Below, one piece after another: positions 9,120-18,034 of a stretch of 64,000 nt of DNA (position 1 is the first letter of the stretch; each line of letters starts with the position of its first letter). The notes beneath the pieces were generated by a model. It did no database searches. It was not told where the DNA came from and saw nothing but the letters and a program-made list of their open reading frames with translations. Origin of the DNA: Rhizobium sp. BK376 (GTDB taxonomy: Bacteria; Pseudomonadota; Alphaproteobacteria; Rhizobiales; Rhizobiaceae); NCBI RefSeq assembly GCF_004341625.1, contig NZ_SLZG01000006.1:124001-188000 (forward strand). The letters run 5' to 3'. The translations under genes and the position numbers were made by a program.

Positions 9120-10390
9120 TCCTTCTTTGCGCCACCTTCATCGTCGGGCTGCTGCTCGGCATGCCGGTCATTTTCGCGATCGGGCTGTCGTCCATTGCGA
9201 CCGTGCTTTACGAAGGCCTGCCGCTCGCCGTCGTTTTCCAGCGCATGGCGTCCGGCATGAGCACCTTCTCGTTCCTGACCATTCCGTTCTTCATCTTCAC
9301 CGGCGAGTTGATGATGTATGGCGGCATTGCAGACCGCCTCATCCGCTGCTCGAAGGCGATGGTCGGCCATGTGCGGGGTGGTCTCGGCATGACCAACGTC
9401 GTCGCCTGCACCATGTTCGGCGGCGTCTCCGGCTCGCCGGTCGCCGACGTCTCGGCCATGGGCTCGGCGCTGATCCCGCTGATGAAGCGCGAAGGCATCG
9501 ATTCCGACTATGCCGTCAACGTCACCACCTATTCGTCGCTCGTCGGCGCGCTGATGCCGACCAGCCACAACATGATCATCTATTCGCTGGCCGCCGGCGG
9601 CGTCGTATCGATGAACGCGCTGATCATGGCCGGCGCCGTACCTGCGCTCATCCTCACCATCGCCAACGTGCTGACGGCCTATTTCGTCGCTCGTTCGCGC
9701 GGCTATGCCCGCGGCGAGTTTCCGGGCTGGGAAGAGGTCTTCCGTAGCCTTGCCTCGGCAGTGCCGGGCCTTTTCATCATTGTGATCATCGTCGGCGGCA
9801 TTCTCTCCGGCGTCTTCACGGCCGCCGAAGCCGGTGCAGTCGCGGTTCTCTACGCACTGCTGCTGACTATCTTTGTCTATCGCAGCCTGTCGCTCGACAA
9901 CTTCCTGAAGGCGGTCGCAAAGGCCACGAAGACGACGGGTGTTGTCCTGCTGCTGATCGGCATTTCGACGATGTTTGGCTACCTGATGAGCATCTACGGT
10001 GTCGCCGACATGGTGGGCGATGCGCTGAGCGATATTTCCAGCCAGCCCTGGGTGATCTTCATCCTGGTCAATATCGCGCTCTTCATCTTCGGCATCTTCC
10101 TGGACATGGCGGCCCACATCCTGGTCTGCACGCCGATCTTCCTGCCGATCGTCACGCATTACGGCATGGACCCGGTCCAGTTCGGCATCATCGTACTCTT
10201 GAACTCCACCATCGGCCTCAACACCCCACCTGTCGGCGCTGCCTTCTACCTCGGCTGCGCAATCGGCGAAGTGCCGGTCAGCAAGGTCGTCCGTTCGATC
10301 TGGCCATTCATGGTGGCACTCTGGACGACACTGATGATCGTGACCCTCATCCCTGGCGTGTCCATGTTCGTTCAGAACCTGTTCCACTGA
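9110..10390 (+). CDS. TRAP transporter large permease (DctM family)
   Basis: A 426-residue sodium-coupled carrier subunit with about twelve hydrophobic segments and conserved DctM stretches (FTGELMMYGGIADRL, GGVSGSPVADVSAMGSALIP, LNTPPVGAAFYLG). I start it at ATG 9110, giving MALILLCATF; the longer upstream reading is dctQ sequence in another frame. It ends the kdgD-gci-gli-dctPQM block, followed by a clear terminator. Confidence 0.93.
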   Translation: MALILLCATFIVGLLLGMPVIFAIGLSSIATVLYEGLPLAVVFQRMASGMSTFSFLTIPFFIFTGELMMYGGIADRLIRCSKAMVGHVRGGLGMTNVVACTMFGGVSGSPVADVSAMGSALIPLMKREGIDSDYAVNVTTYSSLVGALMPTSHNMIIYSLAAGGVVSMNALIMAGAVPALILTIANVLTAYFVARSRGYARGEFPGWEEVFRSLASAVPGLFIIVIIVGGILSGVFTAAEAGAVAVLYALLLTIFVYRSLSLDNFLKAVAKATKTTGVVLLLIGISTMFGYLMSIYGVADMVGDALSDISSQPWVIFILVNIALFIFGIFLDMAAHILVCTPIFLPIVTHYGMDPVQFGIIVLLNSTIGLNTPPVGAAFYLGCAIGEVPVSKVVRSIWPFMVALWTTLMIVTLIPGVSMFVQNLFH

Positions 10391-10414
10391 GATGCGAAGC
10401 CCAATGATACGAAG

Positions 10415-10442
10415 CCGCCCGACAAGGGCGGTTTCTTGTTTT
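10415..10442 (+). terminator. Rho-independent terminator of the uronate/TRAP operon
   Basis: CCGCCC-gacaa-GGGCGG forms a GC-rich 6-bp stem followed by TTTCTTGTTTT. It lies 24 bp after the dctM stop and before the convergent EamA gene. Confidence 0.8.
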
Positions 10443-10465
10443 GTGAGAGCCTGAACTCGCTACGG

Positions 10466-11362
10466 TTACCTGCGGCGCATCACATTGACGACGACGACTC
10501 CGAGAATCGCCATGGCGCCGCCGATCGCGCCAATCAGCGAAGGGGTTTCGCCCAGCCACAGGAAACCGACCAGCGTTGCTGTTGGCGGCACGCCGTAGAG
10601 GAAGTTGGTGGCACGCGCAGCGGACAGCCGCTTCAAGGCGATCGCCCAGGTCACATAGCCGATCGCTGTCGGAAAGATTACCAGATAGGCGACGCTCCAG
10701 TTCACGATCGCCGGCGCTGCAATGAGCGCCTTGACGGTCGTGGGAACCGCGGGGAAAAGCGGAACCGAACCGATCAGCAGAACCCAGGCGGTGACGGTCA
10801 GCGCCGGCATGCGGCCAAGAACCGGCTTCTGAAGCACGCTTGCGACCGCGGAACAAAGGGCAGCGCCGAGGATCAGGACGGCATTGGGATCAAGCCCGAA
10901 CCCGCCATCCGCACCAACTGCAATCAGGGCAACGCCGCCGAAGGACACGGCTGTGCCGAACCATCCCCAGTGGCCGAAGCGCTCTCCAAGGACAAAAGTC
11001 GCGATCAACGCGGTGAAAACAGGCATCGTATTGATAATGAAGCTCGCAGGCCCGGCCGGCACGGTTTGCTCGCCGGTATTGAGGAGAACGGCGTAAGCTG
11101 CGATGAACAGAACCGCGGCGACCGAAATGCGCAGAAAATCCTGCCTGCTTGGCGCAATCCATCGGAACGCCAGATAGCCAAAGGCAATGAGACCGGCCGT
11201 CACATAACGCGCGGTCGCAAGTTCAACCGGCGTCAAAGGCCCGAGGCAGACACGGATGACGACGAATGACGAGGCCCAGAAGACGATCGTCACGACGATT
11301 GCCAAAAAGGCCACGACGTCAAATCTGCTTTTTGCCCCGGTATCACCGGTTATTGCGGTCAT
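10466..11362 (-). CDS. EamA-family (DMT) membrane transporter
   Basis: A 298-residue inner-membrane protein with ten hydrophobic segments and the two tandem EamA repeats of drug/metabolite exporters (FWASSFVVIRVCLGPLTPVE in repeat 1, PTAIGYVTWAIALKRL in repeat 2). GGGAGGAG precedes the ATG. It is divergent from a LysR regulator that probably controls it. The substrate is unknown; relatives export amino acids or metabolites. Confidence 0.9.
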   Translation of the reverse strand: MTAITGDTGAKSRFDVVAFLAIVVTIVFWASSFVVIRVCLGPLTPVELATARYVTAGLIAFGYLAFRWIAPSRQDFLRISVAAVLFIAAYAVLLNTGEQTVPAGPASFIINTMPVFTALIATFVLGERFGHWGWFGTAVSFGGVALIAVGADGGFGLDPNAVLILGAALCSAVASVLQKPVLGRMPALTVTAWVLLIGSVPLFPAVPTTVKALIAAPAIVNWSVAYLVIFPTAIGYVTWAIALKRLSAARATNFLYGVPPTATLVGFLWLGETPSLIGAIGGAMAILGVVVVNVMRRR

Positions 11363-11425
11363 GCTCTCCTCCCACCCGTTTGGAAAGCTGAATAGGCGTT
11401 CGGCTACGGCTTGAAAAGCACCGCA

Positions 11426-11439
11426 ATCAGTGATCTGAT
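11426..11439. promoter_or_regulatory. Candidate LysR operator in the EamA/LysR divergent region
   Basis: ATCAG-tgat-CTGAT is a perfect 5-bp inverted repeat just before the LysR start codon and about 65 bp before the EamA start. Its symmetry and length fit the LysR-type T-N11-A class of site loosely (T-N10-A here). Confidence 0.35.
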
Positions 11440-11445
11440 GTGCCT

Positions 11446-12375
11446 ATGGTTCACAGCTCGCAAAGCCTGCCGCCACTCGATACGCTCGAGACCTTCGCCC
11501 GTGCCGCACGCCTCGGTTCCTTTTCGGCGGCGGCGGAGGAAGGCGGCATCACCCATGGCGCGGTCTCCCGGCAGATATCTCGGCTGGAGCGCTGGCTGGG
11601 TTTGCGGCTCTTTGCGCGACAGGCCCGTGGCGTCAGCCTTACCCCGGAGGGCATCCGCTTTTTCGCCCGTACGCAAGAGGCGCTTGCCCTGCTCGGCGAC
11701 ACGGATGAGCGCTGGATCCCCCGTCGGCACAAGACGACGGTTCGTCTTTCGCTGATACCGTCCGTGGCTTCCCTCTGGCTCTTCTCCCGACTGCCTGATC
11801 TCGAAGGCGATGACATTCATCTCGATCTCCTGCTCGAACACCGGCTGGCGGAGTTCAGCGAGGGAACGGACCTTGCGATCCGTTGCGGAAAGGGACCCTG
11901 GGCCGGCGTGCGCGCAGTGGCCCTGTGGCACGAGAAATCGTTTCCGGTTGCGGCTCCCTCGATAGCGAAGCGGCTCGGGCAGGGCTGCGATGCACGATCG
12001 CTGCTAACGATGCCGATCCTGCACGATTCAAATATCGAGGGCTGGCGCCGCTGGCTTGCGGCCGAGGATGTCGAGTATCTGCCTCGCGGCCAGGATCGCC
12101 GCTTCGAAGACTACAATCTCGTTATCGATGCCTGTATCCAGGGCGTCGGCATTGCCTTGGCGCGGCCTCCGCTTTCGGATGCAGCGCTTGCGTCCGGCCG
12201 CCTTGTCCCGGTTTCTGACCGGACCCTGGACTACCACGTGGCATTTCACCTTGTCCGGCCTGACGGCGCCCTGAGCGGGCCGGCGATGGAACTTGCTCGG
12301 CGGCTCCTCGTGGAAGCAGGGCATGACGAGACGGCAATCGCTGCCTTTACGGCGCCGGCCAGGGCAAGAGCATAG
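11446..12375 (+). CDS. LysR-family transcriptional regulator (GcvA-like)
   Basis: A 309-residue regulator with the N-terminal helix-turn-helix (LPPLDTLETFARAARLGSFS, then GITHGAVSRQISRLERWLG) and a periplasmic-binding-like effector domain of the GcvA/AmpR group. The start is either ATG 11446 or GTG 11440; neither has a strong ribosome site. It is divergent from the EamA exporter and most likely regulates it. The inducer is unknown. Confidence 0.88.
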   Translation: MVHSSQSLPPLDTLETFARAARLGSFSAAAEEGGITHGAVSRQISRLERWLGLRLFARQARGVSLTPEGIRFFARTQEALALLGDTDERWIPRRHKTTVRLSLIPSVASLWLFSRLPDLEGDDIHLDLLLEHRLAEFSEGTDLAIRCGKGPWAGVRAVALWHEKSFPVAAPSIAKRLGQGCDARSLLTMPILHDSNIEGWRRWLAAEDVEYLPRGQDRRFEDYNLVIDACIQGVGIALARPPLSDAALASGRLVPVSDRTLDYHVAFHLVRPDGALSGPAMELARRLLVEAGHDETAIAAFTAPARARA

Positions 12376-12439
12376 GTTTTCGAAGGCTCAGGATGCCAAG
12401 GAAGGTTGGAGTGTTCCGACCAGTCGCCGATGACTGCGC

Positions 12440-13141
12440 TTAGGCGGGATGACGTGCCCAGGCTGCCCGGCGCGTGCGAACCGTGCCGTTGGCGATATGC
12501 GCATAGCCCGCCGCAAAGGCGCGCTGTTCGTCATGCGCTTTGACGGCGTCGAGGATCTCTCGATGCTCGGCATTGGACGTGTTCAAGACATCGCCGCTGG
12601 CGAGCGCCCTGTAGCGCTGAATATGGAGCTCGCGCGCAAGCCCGAGATACATTTGTGCCAGGCGCCGGTTGCCGCAAAGCGTCGTCAGCTCCGAATGGAA
12701 GGCGAGATTGACTGGATAATACTCGCTGACCTCCCCCATCTCTGCGATCTGATCCATGCGGTCGACGAGGCCGGCAAGCGTTGCAATACCACTCTCGCCG
12801 GCATTCTTTGCCACGCCCATGACGATGCAGGCAAAGAGATAGGCCCGCGCTTCGGAGACTTCGCGGGCCTCCTCGTCGCTGAGTTCCCTGACGAAGAAGC
12901 CCCGGTTCGGGATGACCTGAATGAGGCCTAGCGCGGCCAACGCGCTGCAGGCCTCGCGGATGGGGCCGCGGCTGACCTTCAGGCGTTGCGCAAGGGCGTT
13001 CTCATTGATCCGCTCGTTCGGGGTGAACTCGCCTTCCACGATCATCCGCTCGATCTCCGTCTGGACTGCGTTCGCCAGGGAACGCGTCCTGAGGAAGTCG
13101 ATAGGCGAAAGCCCGGGTGTCTTTTCGGTGCCGTTCGTCAT
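12440..13141 (-). CDS. GntR/FadR-family regulator, paralogue 1 of three
   Basis: A 233-residue FCD-type GntR regulator. Winged-helix residues read FTPNERINENALAQRLKVSRGPIREACSAL, followed by VIPNRGFFVREL and an FCD domain with the metal or ligand residues in YYPVNLAFHSEL. It is clearly paralogous to the GntR genes at 18733 and 30648 (shared ERxNE.ALA.R..VSRGP.REAC.AL). I begin it at MTNGTEK rather than 30 codons upstream. It is the last gene after the ABC transporter on the same strand, 127 bp beyond the permease stop. Confidence 0.85.
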   Translation of the reverse strand: MTNGTEKTPGLSPIDFLRTRSLANAVQTEIERMIVEGEFTPNERINENALAQRLKVSRGPIREACSALAALGLIQVIPNRGFFVRELSDEEAREVSEARAYLFACIVMGVAKNAGESGIATLAGLVDRMDQIAEMGEVSEYYPVNLAFHSELTTLCGNRRLAQMYLGLARELHIQRYRALASGDVLNTSNAEHREILDAVKAHDEQRAFAAGYAHIANGTVRTRRAAWARHPA

Positions 13142-13268
13142 GAGCCGTAGATCCGTCGTGAAGTTTATCGCGCGGCTTAACCCAACTTCCCTATATCCGG
13201 CAAGCCGGCAACGCCTTGGGCCATTCCGCAATCAAAGGTTATATTCCTCCGTCCAACGCCTTGCTGCC

Positions 13269-14999
13269 TCAAACACCGCTGTTCTTCGGTCCGGAGCCGC
13301 CAAGGACCGGGATCTTGTTGGCGATGAAGACAACGCCGAAGGAAACGATCAGAAGCAGGATGCCGAGAACCGAGATCGCGCCGTAGTCACCACTTTCGTT
13401 CAGGTCGTAGATGATGACCGAGACGAGCTTGGTCGGAGCCGTGGTCAGAAGGATCGTCGCCGACAGTTCGCGAATGGTGCCGATGAAGACGAAGCACCAG
13501 GCCGCGATGATGCTGGTTCGCAGGAGCGGCGCCGTGATCTGCCACAGGCTGCGCAAGCGTGTCGCGCCGAGGATGCGGCTTGCCTCTTCCAATTCAGGAT
13601 GCACGCCGTGGAACGATGCGGAAAGCTGCTGATAGCCTGCCGGCAGTTCCAGCGTCAGGAAGGCGATCAGCAAAATCCACAAGGTTCCGTAGAGATGGAA
13701 AGTCGTATTGGCATAGGCAAGGAACAATCCGACACCGAGCACGATCCCCGGCACGGCGATCGGGGCCATGGCAAGCACTCCGAGCCACGAGGAATATCTC
13801 ACCGCCCGGCGTGCCACCAGATATGCCACGACAAGCGCGATACCAGTGCCGATCGTCGCCGTCAAAATCCCGACGATAAAGGTGTTCCAGATCGCAAGCC
13901 GTGTACTTGAAAGCTCGAACAGCACGAATTCGAAATTGTGGAAGGTCAGCGAGCTCCAGGAGAGCGGCTCGGAAATATTATGCGTCAGCGCGACCTTCAG
14001 CAGAGCGAGGTAGGGAAAAATGATGGTCACGCAGAGGATCACCAGCACGAACAGTCCGGCCAGCCACTTCCACCCGCCCAGCTCGACTCGCCGCGGCACG
14101 CCGCTCTTGCCGCCGACGACAGTGTAGCCACGGCGGCCGAGCAGCCACTTCTGCAGCCAGAGCAGGAACATTGTCACGATCAACAGCGGCACGGCGCTGG
14201 CCGCGGCGAGATCAAGCCTCGGGGGGAATTGGAAATAGCTCCAGATCTTCGTCGTCAGAACATGGAAGCCAGCCGGCAGCGCCAGGATAGCCGGAGAGCC
14301 GAACATGGTGAAGGCCTGGACGATTGCGATCAACGAGCCGGCGAGCATGGACGGCAGCACCATCGGCAGCGTCACGCGCCAGAGCGTCGTTCCCGGCTTT
14401 CCGCCAAGGATTGCGGACGCTTCCTCCAGATCCGACGGCACCTTGTCGAAGGCATTCGCGACAAGTGTGAACACGAAGGGAAAGGAATAGCAGGTGATCG
14501 TGAACACAAGACCGGTGAAGGTGTAGATGTTGAACAGCGCTTCCGACTGATCGAGGCCGAAGGCCCAGCGATAGATATTGTTGAGAATGCCGCTGTTGGG
14601 CGCAGCCAGCATCGCCCAGGCAATCGCCCCCAGGAAAGGCGGCGTCACGAAGGAAGCGGTGACGAGGCTGCGAATGAGCTTTTGCCCGGGCATATCGGTG
14701 CGCGCGACCAGCCAAGCGAGCGGCGTTGCGACCAGGCAGGAAAAGAAGCCGACGCAGGCGGCCATCGCCACCGAAATCGAAAAGGCTTTGCGGATCGTTG
14801 GATCGGAAAAGAGCCGGATGAAATTTGCGAGAGTCGGCGATCCGCTCTTGGTGGTAAAAGCGTAATAGCCGAGCCAGAAAAGCGGCAAGATGACAAGCAC
14901 GCACAGGACAAGCGCCAGAAAGATAAAGAGCGGCGTCGACAGATCGAACCTGACGAGGCGCTGCTTTTTAGAGGTCGCAGCAGAGAGTGCGAGGTTTGT
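13269..14999 (-). CDS. Iron(III)/spermidine-type ABC transporter double permease
   Basis: One polypeptide of about 576 residues carrying two permease domains in tandem, as in FbpB/AfuB-type transporters. About twelve transmembrane segments are visible, with an EAA loop in each half (DLEEASAILGGKPGTTLWRV and LEEASRILGATRLRSLW). The GTG at 14999 has AAGGTGA just upstream; ATGs at 15032 and 15041 are in-frame alternatives. It pairs with the binding protein and ATPase upstream. The name describes the family; the actual cargo may be an organophosphonate, polyamine or other small ligand rather than iron. Confidence 0.88.
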   Translation of the reverse strand, partial: TNLALSAATSKKQRLVRFDLSTPLFIFLALVLCVLVILPLFWLGYYAFTTKSGSPTLANFIRLFSDPTIRKAFSISVAMAACVGFFSCLVATPLAWLVARTDMPGQKLIRSLVTASFVTPPFLGAIAWAMLAAPNSGILNNIYRWAFGLDQSEALFNIYTFTGLVFTITCYSFPFVFTLVANAFDKVPSDLEEASAILGGKPGTTLWRVTLPMVLPSMLAGSLIAIVQAFTMFGSPAILALPAGFHVLTTKIWSYFQFPPRLDLAAASAVPLLIVTMFLLWLQKWLLGRRGYTVVGGKSGVPRRVELGGWKWLAGLFVLVILCVTIIFPYLALLKVALTHNISEPLSWSSLTFHNFEFVLFELSSTRLAIWNTFIVGILTATIGTGIALVVAYLVARRAVRYSSWLGVLAMAPIAVPGIVLGVGLFLAYANTTFHLYGTLWILLIAFLTLELPAGYQQLSASFHGVHPELEEASRILGATRLRSLWQITAPLLRTSIIAAWCFVFIGTIRELSATILLTTAPTKLVSVIIYDLNESGDYGAISVLGILLLIVSFGVVFIANKIPVLGGSGPKNSGV

Positions 15000-15193
15000 C
15001 ACCGTTTCACCTTTGGTGGTTTGCGCGTTCATCCGAGACATTGCTTGCCGATCCGAATTTTCGCGGAACATCATCGGCAGGGCCGATCGGTTCCGACACA
15101 GGGTCAGTGGCTGCTAGTGAGTACCAGGCACCGGGAAGTCGGGCGCAGTGTCGCAGGATGCGTTTCTTCCCGGGCCTGATCTCGATGGACCTT

Positions 15194-15226
15194 GGGGAAG
15201 GCGCCGCCTGAAGCAGACGCCTCCCC
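15194..15226 (-). promoter_or_regulatory. Intercistronic hairpin after the binding-protein gene
   Basis: GGGG(A)AGGCG pairs with CGCCTCCCC, a 9-bp stem with one bulge, just past the binding-protein stop and before the permease. No T-run is present. Such hairpins usually stabilise the binding-protein part of the mRNA so that it is made in excess. Confidence 0.4.
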
Positions 15227-15232
15227 TAGAGG

Positions 15233-16279
15233 TCACGTTCCGAAATACTGCTCGTATTTCTGCTTGATGTCCTCGACGGCATCGCGAACAGCCGAGGGGT
15301 CGGACTCGATGATCTTGATCTGCGACAGCGGCGTGCGGGTCGACTTTTCCTTCACGTCGGGACGCACGGAGCGTAATCCGCCGATATCGTCGTTAAGCTG
15401 CTGTGCCTGCTGCGAGAACATGAACGAATAGAAGAGTTTCGCAGCATTCGGGTGCGGAGCGTATTTGAGAATGGCCGCATTGCCGTAGGCGATGGATGTG
15501 CCTTCCGGCGGATAGATTGCCTTGATCGGCACGCCCTTGTCCTGAAGAATGAAGACATTGTACTCGTTGCCGTCAGCTTCGATCGGACGCTCGCCCTGGG
15601 CCAGCACCTTCGGCGGCTCGGTCGAGGACTGGACCTGCATCACGCTCTGCTGGCCAAGTTTCTGGAAATAGTCCCAGCCGAGCAGCTGGCTGAGCGCGTA
15701 GGTCGCCGTCATGACGTTGCCGCTATAGCCGGGATGCGACTTGACGAGCTTGCCCTTGTATTTGGGATCCAACAGGTCCTTCCAGGTCTTGGGCGCATCC
15801 TCTGCCTTTACCAGGTCCGTACGATAGGCCATGACCGTAAGCGTCGCGCGGAAGGCAGCGTACATCCCGTCGGGATCGCGATCCTTTTCCGGCCAGAGCT
15901 TGGCAACATCTTCCGGAACGGCCGGCATCAGCCAATCCTGATCCTTGAAGACCAAGAAGTTCGATGCGTCAGACGTCTCGATGACGTCGGCATTGTGAAT
16001 GCCGCTCGAATATTCCTGCCCGATACGCTGATAGACGCGCTCGGAACCGGCGCGCTCGACCTGCACCTTCATGCCCGGATATTTCTTCTCGAATGCCTCG
16101 CCAAGCTTTTCGGCGACCTGAACGTCGGTTGAGGTGTAGTAGACGACCAGCCCCTCCTTCGTGGCCGCACTCACCAGATCCGGCGTCGCCTGGTATGGTT
16201 CGGGCGCTGCCGCCCAGACGGCATGCCCCCATCCCAGTGACGCGATAACTGCAACAGCTGCAATCCTCATTCTCGTCAT
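15233..16279 (-). CDS. ABC transporter periplasmic binding protein (family 1, Fe3+-type)
   Basis: A 348-residue periplasmic protein with signal peptide (MTRMRIAAVAVIASLGWGHA, cleavage around VWA-AA). It has the ferric-binding/spermidine-binding fold pattern, including GLVVYYTSTD near the N-terminus, FEKKYPGMKVQVERAGSERV and NADVIETSDASNF. GGGAGGAG precedes the chosen ATG at 16279. The paired ferric-ligand tyrosines of FbpA are not obvious, so iron should not be assumed. It is second in the ATPase, binding protein, permease operon. Confidence 0.9.
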   Translation of the reverse strand: MTRMRIAAVAVIASLGWGHAVWAAAPEPYQATPDLVSAATKEGLVVYYTSTDVQVAEKLGEAFEKKYPGMKVQVERAGSERVYQRIGQEYSSGIHNADVIETSDASNFLVFKDQDWLMPAVPEDVAKLWPEKDRDPDGMYAAFRATLTVMAYRTDLVKAEDAPKTWKDLLDPKYKGKLVKSHPGYSGNVMTATYALSQLLGWDYFQKLGQQSVMQVQSSTEPPKVLAQGERPIEADGNEYNVFILQDKGVPIKAIYPPEGTSIAYGNAAILKYAPHPNAAKLFYSFMFSQQAQQLNDDIGGLRSVRPDVKEKSTRTPLSQIKIIESDPSAVRDAVEDIKQKYEQYFGT

Positions 16280-16293
16280 GTCATTCTCCTCCC

Positions 16294-17358
16294 TTAATGT
16301 ACGAGCGCCCGACAACGATCAGGCGGGCAGTGAAGCCAGACTTGCTGGTTTTCCGGGATCGCGACGCTGACGGGCGCAATCGCGCGCACGGTCTCGCCGC
16401 TTGGCAGACTGATCAGGTAATCGCGGTGCGAGCCGAGATAGACCTGGCGCGCGACTTTGCCGGTCGCCCAGTTGTTGGGATCGCCAGCGGGCTTCTCAGC
16501 TGTCAGATGCATGTCGTGATGGCGTACCGAGACCGCCACCTCGTCGTTGCCCTCAAACTCGCCGCTGCCGCAATCGAGGATCAGGCCACCGCAGTCGACG
16601 CTCCTGTCACCGACGCGCTTACCCCTGAAGATGTTCGATCCGCCGATGAACTGGGCCACGAATTCGGACCGCGGCCGCTCATAGATGTCTTCCGGCGAGC
16701 CAGCCTGCTCGATATTGCCCTGCTTCATCACGACGATGAGGTTGGCAGCGGTCATGGCCTCGGTCTGGTCATGCGTCACATAAACGGTCGTGTAGCGGAA
16801 TTCGTCGTGCAGACGACGGATTTCGAAACGCATCTCTTCGCGCAGGTTCGCATCCAGATTGGAGAGCGGCTCGTCGAGGAGGAGCGTTTCGGGCTCGACC
16901 ACCAGCGCACGCGCCAGCGACACGCGCTGCTGCTGGCCGCCCGACAATTCGGACGGATAGCGGGCTGCAAGATTGGCAAGCTTGGTTGCCTGCAGAATGC
17001 GATTGGTGCGCGTTTCGATCTCGGCCTTGCCGAGCTTACGCAGCTTCAAGCCGTAAGCGACGTTTTCGGCGACGGTCATGTGTGGCCAGAGCGCGTAGCT
17101 CTGGAAGATCATCGACATGTTGCGCGCTTCCGGCGGCTCGCTGCCAGACGCCGATGACATGACCCGGCCTCCGACCCTGATCTGTCCATCTGATGGTTTG
17201 ATGAAGCCGGCAACGAGGCGAAGCGTGGTTGTCTTGCCGCACCCCGAAGGGCCGAGCAAGCAAACGAGGGTTCCCTTTTCTATGGCAAGATCGACGCCGT
17301 TGACCGCCGTCATGGCACCATAGCGCTTGGTAAGCTTATTTAGCTCCACAAAGGTCAT
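16294..17358 (-). CDS. ABC transporter ATP-binding protein (FbpC/PotA type)
   Basis: A 354-residue ATPase: Walker A GPSGCGKT, Q-loop FQSYALWPHM, signature LSGGQQQR and Walker B LLLDEPLSNLD in the N-terminal 240 residues, then a TOBE-type regulatory domain. The start is MTFVELNKL with GGGAGGA upstream. It is the first gene of the ABC operon. A minus-strand copy of the cluster motif (TTGACA centred) sits about 70 bp upstream. Confidence 0.92.
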   Translation of the reverse strand: MTFVELNKLTKRYGAMTAVNGVDLAIEKGTLVCLLGPSGCGKTTTLRLVAGFIKPSDGQIRVGGRVMSSASGSEPPEARNMSMIFQSYALWPHMTVAENVAYGLKLRKLGKAEIETRTNRILQATKLANLAARYPSELSGGQQQRVSLARALVVEPETLLLDEPLSNLDANLREEMRFEIRRLHDEFRYTTVYVTHDQTEAMTAANLIVVMKQGNIEQAGSPEDIYERPRSEFVAQFIGGSNIFRGKRVGDRSVDCGGLILDCGSGEFEGNDEVAVSVRHHDMHLTAEKPAGDPNNWATGKVARQVYLGSHRDYLISLPSGETVRAIAPVSVAIPENQQVWLHCPPDRCRALVH

Positions 17359-17421
17359 CGTTCCTCCCGAACCTTTCTGCAGGCAGCGCGGCCTGACATA
17401 ACTCATGGTCGATTGTTTTCA

Positions 17422-17438
17422 GAAAATTGTCAACAGTT
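17422..17438 (-). promoter_or_regulatory. Cluster motif, site A (upstream of ABC operon)
   Basis: On the minus strand this reads AACTGTTGACAATTTTC, identical over 17 bp to site B at 21723-21739. The TGT-TG-ACA core has the symmetry of FadR-type GntR operators and also contains a -35-like TTGACA. It points toward the ABC operon that starts at 17358. Confidence 0.55.
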
Positions 17439-17494
17439 AACTAAACGGTCACGTAAGAATGATTTAATCTATTGGGCAAGCGGTCATCGATGGA

Positions 17495-18034
17495 TCACCC
17501 GGCAACTAGAGCAAGACCACAAAACAACAGGGATCCCGCCCCCATCAGCGCCAGGGCTCCGAGCCGCAGCCTCTGCGCGGCAACCGCAATGACCAGCGCG
17601 ACAATCCAGGCGATCCAGCCACCCCTTGCATTGCTCAGCAGGAAATAGGCACTGGAGAGCACGAGAGCGGCGGCAAGCGGCGACAGACCGTAAATCAGGG
17701 CGCGCTGCCAGATCGCGTTGGGCCTGCTATGCCAGAGATGCGCGACGATCAGAATGAGTAGAGACGAGGGCGCGAAGATGGCAATTGTCGCGACAATGGC
17801 GCCCGCCAGGCCATCAATCTTCCAGCCGATCAGCGTCACGATCAACGTGCCCGGGCCGGGCGCAACTCGTGAGATGGCAAAGATGTCCAGAAACCCCTGC
17901 TTGGTCAGCCAATGAGATTGGTCGACGACAACAGCCTGCAATTCGCCGAGGATCGAGGCGCCGCCGCCGATCGCCAGAAGCGAGAGCGGAGCAAATGTCA
18001 GACAGAGCGCGATCAGCAGATTATCGTCCTTCAC
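17495..18034 (-). CDS. Short CHR-family (chromate transporter) protein, second of pair 1
   Basis: A 179-residue half-size member of the chromate transporter family (CHR), with about six hydrophobic segments. It carries LLAIGGGASILGE and the PGPGTLIVTLIGW motif. Short CHR proteins normally work as unequal pairs; this one overlaps its partner by 14 bp. The neighbourhood is catabolic, with no chrB or other resistance gene, so an organic anion is as likely a substrate as chromate. Confidence 0.87.
   Translation of the reverse strand: MKDDNLLIALCLTFAPLSLLAIGGGASILGELQAVVVDQSHWLTKQGFLDIFAISRVAPGPGTLIVTLIGWKIDGLAGAIVATIAIFAPSSLLILIVAHLWHSRPNAIWQRALIYGLSPLAAALVLSSAYFLLSNARGGWIAWIVALVIAVAAQRLRLGALALMGAGSLLFCGLALVAG

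Noticed and set aside
9017-10387. Long minus-strand open frame (456 codons) opposite dctM
   Set aside because: It is an antisense shadow of a well-conserved TRAP permease, rich in His/Asp/Arg as expected of high-GC antisense frames.
13938-15179. Plus-strand open frame of 413 codons opposite the ABC permease
   Set aside because: Antisense shadow; low-complexity Arg/Glu/Gln composition.
15233-17358. Ferric iron uptake system
   Set aside because: The binding protein lacks obvious FbpA iron-ligand tyrosines and there is no Fur-like box; only the transporter family is claimed.
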